Origin: Zygnema circumcarinatum
Lineage: Eukaryota > Streptophyta > Zygnematophyceae > Zygnematales > Zygnemataceae
DNA length: 64,000 bases
NCBI GenBank assembly: GCA_037447605.1
Contig: CM074804.1
Span: 741,428 to 805,427 of the forward strand
Direction: 5' to 3'
Part shown: piece by piece, positions 1-20,885 of the stretch
Position numbering within the stretch: position 1 is the stretch's first letter
Layout: each line of letters opens with the position of its first letter
The notes under the pieces: model-generated
The model's database searches: none
What the model was told of the DNA's origin: nothing
The model's input: the letters and a program-made list of their open reading frames with translations, nothing else
Position numbers and translations under genes: made by a program

Positions 1-9627
<9,627 letters not shown>

Positions 9628-10810
9628 GAAAACGGAACTGAGGCATTGTGAATTTGTAATTGGGCAGACGTGCCTGTCGATGTTCTAAGCATATCCCATG
9701 AGGAGCTCCAGATGCGTGAATGATCGTTTATAATGGCTGGTAAGGATCAAAGAGATGAGTTGACACGAGACTGAATTTGAAGCACTCAAAATCATGCAAT
9801 GGCCTGGCCTCTATATCCAAACCAAAATAGGTGAAAATCAAGTAAGAGTAAAACCACCAGGATAAAGGTGACACTAGGAGACACATGGAGTACAAAAGCA
9901 TTTGTTAACTGCATGACTATATACAGTTATCAAATCAACTTCAAATTCAATTTCAACCTCAACCTCTACCTGGGTTTCAGTTTCGTTCTCCTGTATAGCA
10001 AAGGCACTGCAGGCTGCAAGCCAAGCCAAGCCCCGAACAGTCCATCACAATACAGAACTACACAAATCTCAGGTCCAGCTCCCATACCTTGATGTGCATA
10101 TGTGCGACATGACATCCAAAACTGACATGCATGGTCCAAAAATAAAACAGTATGCCACAATGCAAGCATTCCAGGCATTCCTCTTCTCAAGGCCATGACA
10201 TCATCCATGCAAGACAACCAACCACAGTACAATGACCAGTCAATCACGCTACAAGCACAGCTGTTGTCACAGATGAAGGGAAAGCCATTGATAAGCTCAC
10301 TACTTAGCTGGGCTCTCGGTCTCCATTGGGGGCGTTGTTTCAAAGCCTCCTTTCAATTGCAAGACAAAAGGGAGCGTCTACGTGACAGTGCCTTCAACTA
10401 GCGTTGCACTGTCAACGGGATGTCAAAGGGAGGCAGGTTTTATTACTTACGTGCAGACCTGCACTAGGTCTATCCTAAGGTAGTCCCTTCACCTCAAAGC
10501 TAACAGCATAAACCGCATTTTTCACAGCTATGCACATGCTGGCAGGACACTGTTTTGGTGTGTCTATTGGGAGCACTCTAGAAACAGCCGACCTACAAAA
10601 CCTCATTGTGAAGTGAGAGACTTTTCTGCAACGGCTCACAGCTTCAAAGTCCCTTTTGAATGTGTGAGCACGCAGACTAAGGGCATGCAGAGAAAGCAGG
10701 AAAGGAGCTCCAGGGAAGGCTACACAAGTTTCCCCAAAGCTGCAGAGGTCATCAATCAGAATCCACCAGGAAGCCTTTACTTTCACTCCAGCTGCTGGAA
10801 ATAGAACTGG
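9628..10810. other. Convergent 3' intergenic region, RecQ / DEK
   Basis: This stretch separates two gene ends that face each other. It should hold the 3' UTRs and polyadenylation sites of both. I see no credible coding frame, RNA gene or mobile element. Confidence 0.6.
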
Positions 10811-13800
10811 CTATGGCTGGGTTTTATCAGCGGTGCCTTCCACTTCTGCAGCCTTGGCTTCCACAGAATCGACCTCCATCTTTTCGGCTCCCTCAGAAGC
10901 CACCTCAACTGCTTTGCCTGCTGCCTCCGTTTCTGGTTTATCCTTCACATCTTTGAGGAAGTTGGGATCCTCCTTGGCTACCTTTACATCTTGCTGCTTT
11001 TCGACGACCGGTTGTTGTTCCTCTTCCTTGGTCGTCTCCTCCTCACTTTTAATCGCTGCCTTTGCCTCATCTCCCTTAGCCTTTAGCTCCCTTAGTTCAT
11101 TCACTAACTTCTGCTCAGTGTCCTTCAGATCAGCAATCAATTTTTCAACCTCCGAAGCTGGTTCTACCTTTTCTTCATCCACCTTTTGTTTATCCTTCAA
11201 TCCTTCTTGCATAGGCTCTGCCTCTACCAACTTTGGCTCATCTTTCGCTTCTTGCTGTTGTTCCGCTACTTCTGCTGATGTGACATCTTTAACAGCATCG
11301 CCTTCATGCTCTTCCGGTGCGCTTTCCTTCTCACCCTTTTCCAATACTTTCTCAGCATGTTCCACCTCCATCTCCGTAGGCGAAGACTCAGTTTCTTCTT
11401 CTGCTTCAGCATTTGCTTCTGCCTCCACTGCCTTATCCTCCGTTTCCATGGCTTCCGGTGCTGGTTCCACTTCTCCCTTTTCTTCCACTTCTCCCTTTTC
11501 TTCCACTTCTCCCTTTTCTTCCACTTCGCCCTCATCCTCCTCGGCAGCCCCTTCTGCCTTATCTTCCTCATTTCCAGATGGAAGATTTTCCTCTATAAGA
11601 CGTTGGATGAGGTCCTTCTTCTTTTGCAGATCACCGGAGAAGTAATCCCCTGAAAAGATAAAAAAAAAAAAAAGAGTAGATTTATGGTTAGAATCAATCC
11701 ATTGCACCGACTGACGACTTTGCAGAGCATAAAAAATGGTTCCTAAAAGAGTCTAGCGATAATTACTAAAAGAACTTCACACCCGATGCAATCTGAACTT
11801 TCGAAGGAAACCTGGGAAGGAAATACGTAGTCTTACCGACAGAGTCGATGACCTCATCGACAGTAATCTGCAAGATACAATGATAAAGTAAGAGGACAGT
11901 ACGAGCACCCTCAACGCACCTATTCGTACCACTGCAATGCAAACTCATTTCATCAGCTCCTAACAGACACGTGTGGGGATGACTCGGTAGATATGACTAG
12001 TTTCCAAACATCACAAGTTTGCACGAACATCAGCTCAACACAGTCTGGAAGATAATACTTCTGCAATACTTCTGTCTGAAAGCTATTCCATGATTCGTTT
12101 TTTGTTTGGCAAGCAATCAATAAATCAGAGTAGATTCCGTATTAAGCAAAACATGAGAATTTGATTGCAGGAAAATCAGCAGTACCTACACCAGTAGAAC
12201 ATACATGCCCGGCAACCATCAACGAAAGCAAACATGATTAAAGGTCAGCACACCTTTTTCGAGTCAGAGCTGTCTATTAAGTGCTTGACTTGTTTCCTCA
12301 AGCTTGCCTCTGTAGGAGCAGCTTTTCTCTTGCCTGCATCGCAAAACTGTTGTGATCAGTATCCCTCAATCTTCCAAAGAATGATTCCAAAACTGTAAAA
12401 GCATGCACAATCTTTGACTATTCTGTTATTCCAGCAAATAACAAGTATGAAACGCTTTCAGCCTCTCAATTCTCAGCGGCGGAAAGCATTGCTTGTTTCA
12501 CCTGAACTCCCTGAACTTGGCTTTCCTGAAGACCTTCTCCTCTTGGTTGGGGGGGACTCCTCTTCATCTTCTTCTTCTTCATCGTCCTCCTCGTACGTGA
12601 CTTGCTTCCCCTTGGGTGCTGGTTTAGACGGCTACAATTCCAGCATGGAAAAAAAATGAATAGAAATTGTGCTAACCAAAACAAACTGCTGGCACACTTT
12701 CCTGCAGGCAATCACAAGGCAGAAAGGGCATTCTTTGGCAGCTTGCCAAAGCAACGCCAACGAAAGTCCACAAACAATTCATCTCATGCAAAAACACCAG
12801 ACCAACTGTCGGCCATCTCTTCACTGCTATGGTCAACGTCAGAGTCCTGGTAAGGTGAAGAACCCTTTACCTTGGCTTGCACTGCCTTTGCTGGAGGTGT
12901 GCGTTTTTTGGACTCCTGCAGCATAATACACAGGAAGTTTCTGACAGTTCAGCAGTTGCACGAGTAGCAGCCTCACCTTTCGACAAACTTGTTGCAGATA
13001 CGGAAAAACGCTAAACAGCTGATTTTGACGATTCAATTAGGTCGACGCACCTTGGCAGTTGTTGACGGAGGCCCCGGCTTCAGCAAGAAAGAAGACACAC
13101 GCTCAATCTGCTCCTCCTGCAAACACCGAACAAGCAGAGAAAAGCATCAGAAAATTGAGCTTACAATCAGCTTGCAAGTGCACTGTGCACTACTACAGAA
13201 GCACTTTCACCAGAACACATTGAACAATTTATACAACCCCACCTTTTTGCCAGTCTTGGGAAGATCAAGAAGCTCTAGGAGCTGCTGGATCCCTTCCTTC
13301 GTATAACGTTCGAGTTTTTCCTTCAGTTTCGCTTTTTCCTTCGCCTGTGCAGCACATAGCACTCAAACTGTAATTAGTTAAGGCAATTTCATTTATTATG
13401 CAAGCAGGTCGCAAGCAGCACTGTCAGAGACCTCATAATCAAACACTAACACTGACATCAGCTAAGCAAGGAAAGATTGTTAACTCATGAATGAAATGAG
13501 GAACAGCTCACATCGTTCTCTTTCCAGGGGTATCCAGAGAACTCCAAAATGTTCCTTTTCACCACGTGAACCTGCAGCCGACAGATGCCAGGAACAAATT
13601 TCTCAATCAAACCAATGCAAATCCGTGAAAAGTGGCAGTGAAATTGCATAGTCGATGCCTAACGGTTCCGACAAGCATAAGGCAATAAATCAGCTCACCT
13701 TGGCGCGTTTGCTGTACAGAAGGGAATGGAACATTGAGATCAGTTCATCGTTTCTCGCCTTTTTAGCCATCTTAGCCGCAACTGCAAAGGAAGCAGCCCA

Positions 13801-14836
13801 CTGCAATGATCATTTTCCTGTCTGTACAAACAAAAGTGCAGAACTCCCCCTCCATTTAGTCTACAAGAATAAGCAGCACCATAGCTAACCTAAAAGGTTT
13901 CTTACGTCATCTACAACAATAGCCAGAAATACTCTGTGATAACCCTAAAAGGCTACTGCAAGAAACGAGGCCTTTCTAGTATCTAAGAAAAACTAACTCG
14001 TTTGCGAATCCGTGATGCTAAAATAAGGGCACTGGAATGACTGGAACTTCTTCAATCTTTCAAGACCAAAGAACCATAAAAATCTATCCACTTTTTGGTG
14101 CTGGTGATGCCCTACTGTTTGGAATATCTTTCAGTGCCGTTCCCCTTCCCTGCAAGACCCGACCCAATCCCGGAGCGAGTAATCAGCGAGTCTGGAAGCT
14201 ACACAAAGGAACCGGTTTGGCTTGTTAACTTAAAACAAGAAGTCCGAAGGGGACCTTACGAGTTTCCACAATAAGCTTTGCAGCTTCACAGCAAGCTAAA
14301 AGGAGTCAAAGTTTACAATAAAAAATCTCTAGCAGAGGCTAAACACGCCCGTTAACAGAGAGAATTTCCGGTAAACTGTATCCTTAGCCAAAGTTTCGAT
14401 AGTGTCAGAAACTATTTTAGACCTGTTTAATCTCAAAGTCAGCCACTTTATCGCGAGAATCTTCGACAGCAAAGCGCTCAGCTGACTTGCGCTCCCTTTG
14501 AGGCCGAGTGGCCATCGGTGGAGAATAAGGTCGCTCTTTTTTCTGCCTGGGAGTCGTCTTCGACTTCGGTTCCTCTTTCTCCTCCTCATCCTCCTCGCCC
14601 TTCTCCTTTTCCGCTTCCTTCTCCTCTTCTAACTTTTTTTCTTCCTCCATCTTCTCCTCCTTTTCAGCGTTTTCCTCCGTGCCTTCCGCTCCTATCTCCT
14701 TCTCCTCTCCTGACTTTTTCCCTCCTTCCCCTACACCTTCTCCCTTAATCGTTGTTTCCACATTTGCTGGAGCATCTGCCACTTCTTCTCCGTTAGTCTG
14801 CTTCTCTAAAGTTACATTTTCCTCCTCTTTCGTCAT
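10811..14836 (-). CDS. DEK: DEK-domain chromatin-associated protein
   Basis: Nuclear chromatin architectural protein; DEK proteins bind histones and DNA and modulate nucleosome access and DNA topology. Eleven exons (high to low): 14423-14836, 14116-14149, 13699-13781, 13512-13571, 13243-13344, 13051-13116, 12871-12915, 12502-12631, 12254-12333, 11837-11867, 10811-11649; 627 residues. The ATG at 14836 is the first in its frame after an upstream stop. Seen: an E/K-rich N-terminus; a basic RPQRERKSAERF segment; the plant DEK core GRGTALKDIPNIAAKMAKK, LISMFHSLLYSKR and NILEFSGYPW; an acidic patch with a basic KRRRSSGK signal; a DEK_C domain at about residues 311-370 (LRKQVKHLIDSSDSKK to DYFSGDLQKKKDLIQRL); then about 250 residues of E/K-rich tail. 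The tail carries four copies of a six-residue EEKGEV unit. Exons of 34 and 31 nt were needed to keep the conserved core in frame. Confidence 0.92.
11466..11531 (-). repeat. 18-bp tandem coding repeat in DEK tail
   Basis: An 18-bp unit is repeated about 3.5 times in register with the reading frame and encodes successive EEKGEV hexapeptides in the acidic tail of DEK. Confidence 0.85.
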
Positions 14837-16476
14837 CCTGGACGAATATTTGTTCCCAGCACCCTCACTTTTCAGCAAAATTGCATGCCTCCCAGCGCAG
14901 TTTTCCTTCTCCAGTCGTGCCTTGACTTTCTGATCTTAAGACTAGAGCCTCAGGCCTGTAACCTCAGCCACTTTCAACCAGATAAGGCACGCGCAGCTGC
15001 ACAGTAGAAGCCCTGGAAGTCGCCCACTTATGGCTGTGCCTCTGAGCTCAAGAAGGTCAGGGCCCCAGCGCAGCCAGCCCCAGGCTCAAAACATTTCAGC
15101 TGTAGCGCGCATTCTCAGCTGTAGCGCGCACCCGAAATTCAAAACTTAGGCGGGCATCTTCCAATGCCAATTCGTGCATTCATACGTGTCGGACCCTTCG
15201 GGGGTCGCTCTAGAGCCGTGTTGTGTTTGGTGGGCCTTGGAGGAAGGTTCCATTCATAGGATTTGTTTGCTTTGGCTCTTCTTATATCCATTTTCTACGT
15301 ACTTTTAATGGCTTATTCGCAGATCATGAGGTCAAACGGCAGTTCGCGTTCCGTTTCCTCCTTAGGGGGTCCAATCCGATCTACTTCCCTCCTTAGGGGG
15401 TCTTCCCACGATTCCACAACCTCCATAGTAAAAGGGATCTGCATTGACCTCGATAGTGGTTTACATGTAAACTCTGCACCCCATCTTGTTGTTTTTTGCA
15501 GGCAACCACGGTTAGCTGGTTCCCGTCCTTTAACTAGCAAAGAATCGAAAATTTGTTCTCGTGCAATGTCTGATTCGATCAAAGTTGTCTTTGACAAGGA
15601 GCCACTAAATTCTCACCATGTTGGTTTGAAATTGTTTACCTAAAAGGGAAAACCTTCTAAAAGACGAGTATATGTTGTGCGACCCTGACCTGTGTGAGTT
15701 GATACGTGGCAATGCATAGAAGTGAATATCTTGCTCGTTTTCAGCGCGTCTGCGGCCTTGCAATCAAAGGCGAGAGATGATTCCCTCATAGAACGCCAAC
15801 TTTTGCGTCAATCATCATGTCAATGATGCTTTTTGACCATATTATGATCGGTCAGGTTATGACTGCTTCCAGTGCCGTATTAGTGAGCCCAGAAGTAGAT
15901 TTTTGTATATAGGCAATTTCTTTTTGTCTTTCGGTCTTTTTTTTGCATGTACTGCACTGTTGTCATGATTCCTATTCTTATTCTTTATTCTTCTTCCTAC
16001 CATTTTTTGTTTCTTGCTGTTATAACAGAAAAATGAGCCAGCCTCGAGCAAGTTGCCCACACTGAAAACTATTACGTCTTATTCTCACTGTCAAAAACGA
16101 AGACATTGCACCAGTAGAAGTCACAGAGTGGTCCCACATCTCCTTCCAAGAAGCATGGTGACAAGATCCCTTTCAAACCTTCTAAAAACATGCGTCGATG
16201 TGCCCCAGAGGCCCTTAGCCTGAACGCTTATCCTCCAGCTATGCTTATTGCTAGTGCACGCGCCCATATACAGACATTCGTAACTCTCCACGTTCCAACT
16301 CTTGGCCCGTTCAAAACTGTTGCCCTCGATTATTCTGCATTCAAGCACTGTGAAGTGGCCTAAGGTTTGAATGTGATGTCTAGCACTCTCTTAGAACCTC
16401 ATCTCCCGTGAACTGACAAAAGCGTACACACCAAAGCTTCAACTGCATTAACTGCATACAGGCACTAGAAGCCTTG
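14837..16476. other. Intergenic region between DEK (5') and HD2 (3')
   Basis: Upstream of DEK and downstream of HD2, so it should hold the DEK promoter near 14840-15200. A 17-bp unit CTCAGCTGTAGCGCGCA is present twice in tandem near 15097-15132. Two copies of CTCCTTAGGGGGTC lie about 35 bp apart near 15358-15405. A 126-codon open frame at 15263-15643 matches nothing I recognise and I do not call it a gene. Confidence 0.5.
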
Positions 16477-19400
16477 TTAGCTGTGCTTGGCCTTATTATG
16501 TTGATTGAAGCCATCCTCCTTCGAAAAGCTCCTGCGTGGATGAAAAACAAACACTAGTCTGTGAGAGCAATGCCCAACATTGACTGCTTCACTATGAAGT
16601 TTGAAACACTACGAGTTATCGCTGTAGATCCCGTGGCTGACTATTCAAAGCTACCATGGGGGTGCAGTCTAAGCCCAGGTGGGAGTTTCATATTCACAGC
16701 GTAATCATGTGCTATGCCCCCCGAAGCATCCTCAGTGGACACGCTACTAGGATATAAATTGGTGAAGAATTGAGTTGTGAAGGTGCTCATAGTTGGATTG
16801 AATGGTTAAGAATCAGCACACAGCGGAGCTGCTCAGGTTAACGAGATGTGTTTGATAATCATTGCACCTTCACCGACTCATTTTCCACATAAACCTAACG
16901 GTGTATTTGCAGGGTAACACCAGACACTACAAGATTGCAATCTCCTACCGTACCTATTGCATTCTGCACAATTGGCAGGCAGAGATAGGCCTTCTATAGT
17001 TCATCTACCAGACAGAGAAAATGAAAGTCGCTTTGCCACCACTATCAGAACTTACTTGTTGCAAGGTTTGCAGAAAAAATTCGAGCTTGATGGATCAGGA
17101 GAACTCTTAGCAGCGTTCTTCGTTTTGCCTCCAGGCTCCGCCTTCTGTTATGAAGTCACCTTTAAGGTAAGTGCAGATCAGGAATGCAGGCATGGCTAGC
17201 TTACGCACTGGTATGGACAATTTGTGGACAAACAATAGAAATTCATCCAGCCAATTTGTAGAAAGCAACATTGAAATAACCACACGAAATTCTACACTGC
17301 TGATCAAGGAAGAAGTGGGCGACATGAACAGATGTATTCCTGATTATCTCCAAGAACAAGGCCACGTGAGAAGGATTTCTTTGGGACAATGATAGAGACT
17401 GAACATAAAGTGCGCCTACTCAGCACTGCCTCACCTTTTCTGGAAGTTTAGCCCCTTTCTCTTTGCCTGCATCAGGGGATGCAACCGGCTTTGCCTTCTT
17501 ACCAGGAGCTCCGGCTGCAGGACCATCTGCGCAAGTCTCCAACAGGCATCATGCATCAAAAACGTTATTTCCTGAAGAGACACTCACACGGTTGCCCAGG
17601 GTAGCGCTTCAAGGTAACTGCAAGACAGATCAGCCAAGCTTGTCATGATCATAAACATCACAAGCTATAGCAAAAGGCGAAGACAACCACTTACTTTGTG
17701 CAGCTTTGGCGTTTTTGACAGGCTTGCCGGCCTTTGGTTCAGTCTCTGCCGCTCTCTTCGCCCCTACCTGTGACAAATCAGTCAAGCTACAGATCAGAAT
17801 AGCACAGCCACCCGTAGATGTGAAACAACCTGTCACAGGTTTTTTCAGAGAAATAAACAGAGTGACAAGCAATGCATTTTCAAAAGAGGCAGGACAAAGA
17901 GCCCGCTAATGGACATGCATAGAACCCCAATATTCACAATTGTGCATGCAGGTTGGCAGCAGAACAGACCAAAAATCTTCCGTGCTATGAACCTGGCCTC
18001 AGAGTGAAAATAAGAGTGAAATCCGTTTCCTCTATTAATGCCAGAGATAGGCAAAAGTCTTCAAAAGATACATACTTTCGGTTGAACAGGCTTCTTTTCT
18101 TCCTTCACTTCTTCCTCCTCATCATCCTCGCCTTCATCGTCCTCATCCTCGCCTGCATCGTCCTCATCCTCGTCTTCATCTTCCTCGTCGCCTTCCATCA
18201 TGTCCTCTTCAGCGTCCAGACCCTCAAAATCATCCTCATCTTCTTCATCATCATCCTCACCTTCAAAATCCTGCAGAGAAAGCTTCAGAAAGTCGGCGCC
18301 TACATCAAGAAGTTCGCCAAATGTACCAACAATACTGGCCGCAATTCGATTTCAATTGCACACCGTGAAGAGCAGGAATTCAAAATGCTTTGCAGACTAC
18401 ATTAAAGAAAACAACAGCATTGATTCACTCGACAGGGACATAAATTTCACCAGTTATTGAAAGTCATACATTTCCAGTCCAACAAGCTCATAAAACTTTA
18501 CTAACAACTTCTCAATAATCACTATTGCAGCCAAAATTGGACCTTACATCATCGTCCTCGTCCTCCTCCCCCTCTTCTGCCTCTGGCTCCGTGAAGGTAA
18601 CGGCGGGAGCTGCTGCAGTCAATTTGCCATTGGCTTCTTTTCCTTTCTTGACAGCTGGAAGACCCTTTGCGAAGAAAAACCACATGAGGCAGAAGCTCCC
18701 AGGAGTTCCAGCAAAATACTAACTTCAAACTATTCTTCCTTTCACCGGCCATTGCGCGAGTCCCATCTCTGCACAGTATTGAGCTATGGATAATCAAGAT
18801 AAATAGGAAACATGAATGCATGGGGCTTCTGTGACTAGCATTCGACTATAATTACTACTCACCTATAGAAGAAGAAGGCTTGCCACCCGTTCCGTTTTCA
18901 GAGAATGGGACGGCCTCTGGAACCTGCTCATCTGTTAGCAGCAAACAAAGAGTTAACCATGCTAGATGTGAAATGAAAAATGAAACTCAAGTCGTTTCTT
19001 GGACAAAGAACTGTTAGCTTTAAGTGGATACAGACCCAAAACGTGGCAATCTACTAGATCAGCAACGCAATCTCAAGTCTTGCAAGTCCTCTATCCAAAA
19101 GCACAAGGCGTGGACTAACCTCCCTCCTCTTCCTCCTCGTCATCTTCATCATCTTCGTAGTCAAGGTAGTCTTCCTCGTCATCAGTACGCAAGTCAAGGA
19201 TCCGCCATGCAGGGTAAAACGAGTTGCTAGGAAGACAACTGTACACACTGCACCTTTCCTTCTGAGCAAATATAGTCTTGTAAGCTTTACAAAAGACTGA
19301 AAGGATATTCCTCGTGCTTGGTTTGGTATCCGGCTATGAATATGCTCGACTTGCTATTGTGAAAAATCCGAAATTTCTTGTCAAACACCAAATCTAGCTG

Positions 19401-20095
19401 CATCTGGTCGCAGCGAGATTTCACTAAAGTGCCGAGCACAATTGGTGAGTTGCCGTCTGCTTCGACTTGAATAAACACACGCTCCTGGTCCACTGCATTT
19501 GGTCCAAGGGAGGCCTGCACAACAGTGGAACACAAACCACAGTTTCAAGCGTTAATCTTTTGAAGAACTGCACTGGTGGATCCGCATTCAGCACAAGCTA
19601 GAGACATCTCTTGACGCCGTGCCAAAACGGAGAGAAAAGCCTTGATAACAGAAACCAGTGAATGCAGATGTTCATGAATGCTAGTACTGTGGACATTCGT
19701 CAACCATAAAGAACTTTGGCTAGCTGCAAATATTTCTGTACAGAACTTTGGAACAAGAGGACCTTCCAAATGATGACGAAGGAAAAGGTGCTACGGTCTT
19801 ATATGCCTTAATTTCACAATAGCAAAGAGAGGTAAAAGTGAAAAGTGCACCAGATGTAACCTGCCTGCGAGACATGAATGTAGAGGTGCTCCTCCTCCAA
19901 TACCTCTACTTCTTTCCCCTTCCCTGGCGGCACTTCGATCCCTGCAGATTAACGCGCGATGAGCGTGAGACCAACGCAAAACAATGTTCAAGTGCTGAAA
20001 CCAAGGCTTTTAGCAAGTACAGCAATCAACTGGTGTCTCAGAAACTCTTCCAACCAGTCTGCTTGTGAAGGATTACCCCAGAAACCCATCGCCAT
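16477..20095 (-). CDS. HDT: HD2-type (nucleoplasmin-fold) histone deacetylase with C2H2 zinc finger
   Basis: Plant-specific nucleolar/nuclear protein of the HDT (HD2) family, linked to histone deacetylation, rRNA gene silencing and stress or developmental control. Eleven exons (high to low): 20077-20095, 19865-19941, 19291-19514, 19120-19226, 18863-18931, 18548-18654, 18076-18270, 17695-17767, 17435-17526, 17056-17144, 16477-16531; 368 residues in phase. Seen: the N-terminal signature MGFWGIEVPPG, then VSQASLGPNA and LDLVFDKKFRIFHNSK of the nucleoplasmin-like domain (about residues 1-110); acidic D/E stretches (18076-18270 is almost pure acid); a basic K/A/P segment; and a C-terminal zinc finger CKPCNKSFSKEDGFNQH followed by NKAKHS and stop. 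The full layout (core, acid tract, lysine-rich region, finger) is intact, unlike HDT copies that lack the finger. Exon 1 codes only 19 nt. Exon 2 ends at a GC splice donor. The exon 19120-19226 acceptor is the least certain join. Confidence 0.92.
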
Positions 20096-20279
20096 GAGTT
20101 GTTGCAGGATCCCTCAGCCGAGATATATGTCTCAGTCTTGCAGGAAGAAAAACGCTTCTCGTGCCCTGCGCACCCTGACTGCCGGACACACTCCAAAACC
20201 CGCCCACTCCCAAACCCTGGCCGCCCTCCCCCGCCTTCAGCTCGCCAGCGCAGCGCCGCCTTACAGGCTTACACAACAT

Positions 20280-20369
20280 TTTTGGCTAGATACACACCTT
20301 CTAAAAAACCCCAAATCCTAAACCCTAAAATAAAATCTGACCGGCGAAAAGGTGTGTATCTAGCTAAAA
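20280..20369. repeat. Imperfect inverted repeat (21-bp arms)
   Basis: Left arm 20280-20300 and right arm 20349-20369 are reverse complements at 20 of 21 positions (core GGTGTGTATCTAGC). The loop of about 48 bp holds a telo-box. A partial direct copy (GGTGTGTAAA) follows the right arm. It could be a very short foldback or MITE remnant. Confidence 0.8.
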
Positions 20370-20506
20370 AGGTGTGTAAATTTACCCTAATAAACTATGA
20401 GAACCTAAATTTGAAGCTACTTAGGCCCCTAGGCCCTGGGTCCTAAACCTAAGCCTAGGCCTATAAGACTAAGAACTTGCACTTGATGTAGGATGGCATG
20501 GCATAG

Positions 20507-20581
20507 CATGGACATGGACATGAACATGGACATGGACATGGACATGAACATGGACATGGACATGGACATGGACATGGACAA
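20507..20581. repeat. (ACATGG)n hexanucleotide tandem repeat
   Basis: About twelve units of ACATGG with occasional ACATGA variants, in the HD2/PPD6 spacer. Confidence 0.9.
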
Positions 20582-20780
20582 AGGCAATGTGTAGAACCAA
20601 TGTGAACAAGAAAGAATTTCGGCTTCGGTCTCACGATGGCGATGTCATGAAACGAACATGGGCAACAACAACATGATGGAGAACCACGACGATGTGGCCG
20701 CTAAGGACCCAAGTACAAAAGGAAAAAGCTAAGAGCTGAAAGCTACGCCTCGGCTCAACAAAATTGTCAGCCGACATTGT

Positions 20781-20801
20781 GTCACGTCACGTCACGTCAC
20801 G
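20781..20801 (+). promoter_or_regulatory. Tandem CACGTCA (ACGT-core) elements upstream of PPD6
   Basis: Four pentamers TCACG in a row create three overlapping ACGT cores with TGACG on the opposite strand, about 85-105 bp before the PPD6 start codon. ACGT cores are bZIP binding sites. Regulation of this gene is inferred. Confidence 0.45.
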
Positions 20802-20885
20802 AGTGCTGCTGCCGATAGGCCGGCCGGCGGGTGAAGGCCGCGTGGCAGCCTGCAGGGCCTCCGCGACTTCCCCTTCCCTCCCGCC

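Larger units (their letters stand above)
20096..20885. promoter_or_regulatory. Divergent promoter region, HD2 (-) / PPD6 (+)
   Basis: About 790 bp between two start codons. It contains an AAACCCTAAAA telo-box at 20320-20330 lying in the loop of an imperfect inverted repeat, a long ACATGG tandem repeat, and a run of CACGTCA elements just upstream of PPD6. Telo-boxes are known in promoters of plant growth and ribosome genes, and ACGT cores are bZIP sites. Promoter function is inferred from position. Confidence 0.6.

Noticed and set aside
10833-11645. Plus-strand 270-codon serine-rich frame
   Set aside because: Antisense shadow of the glutamate-rich DEK tail.
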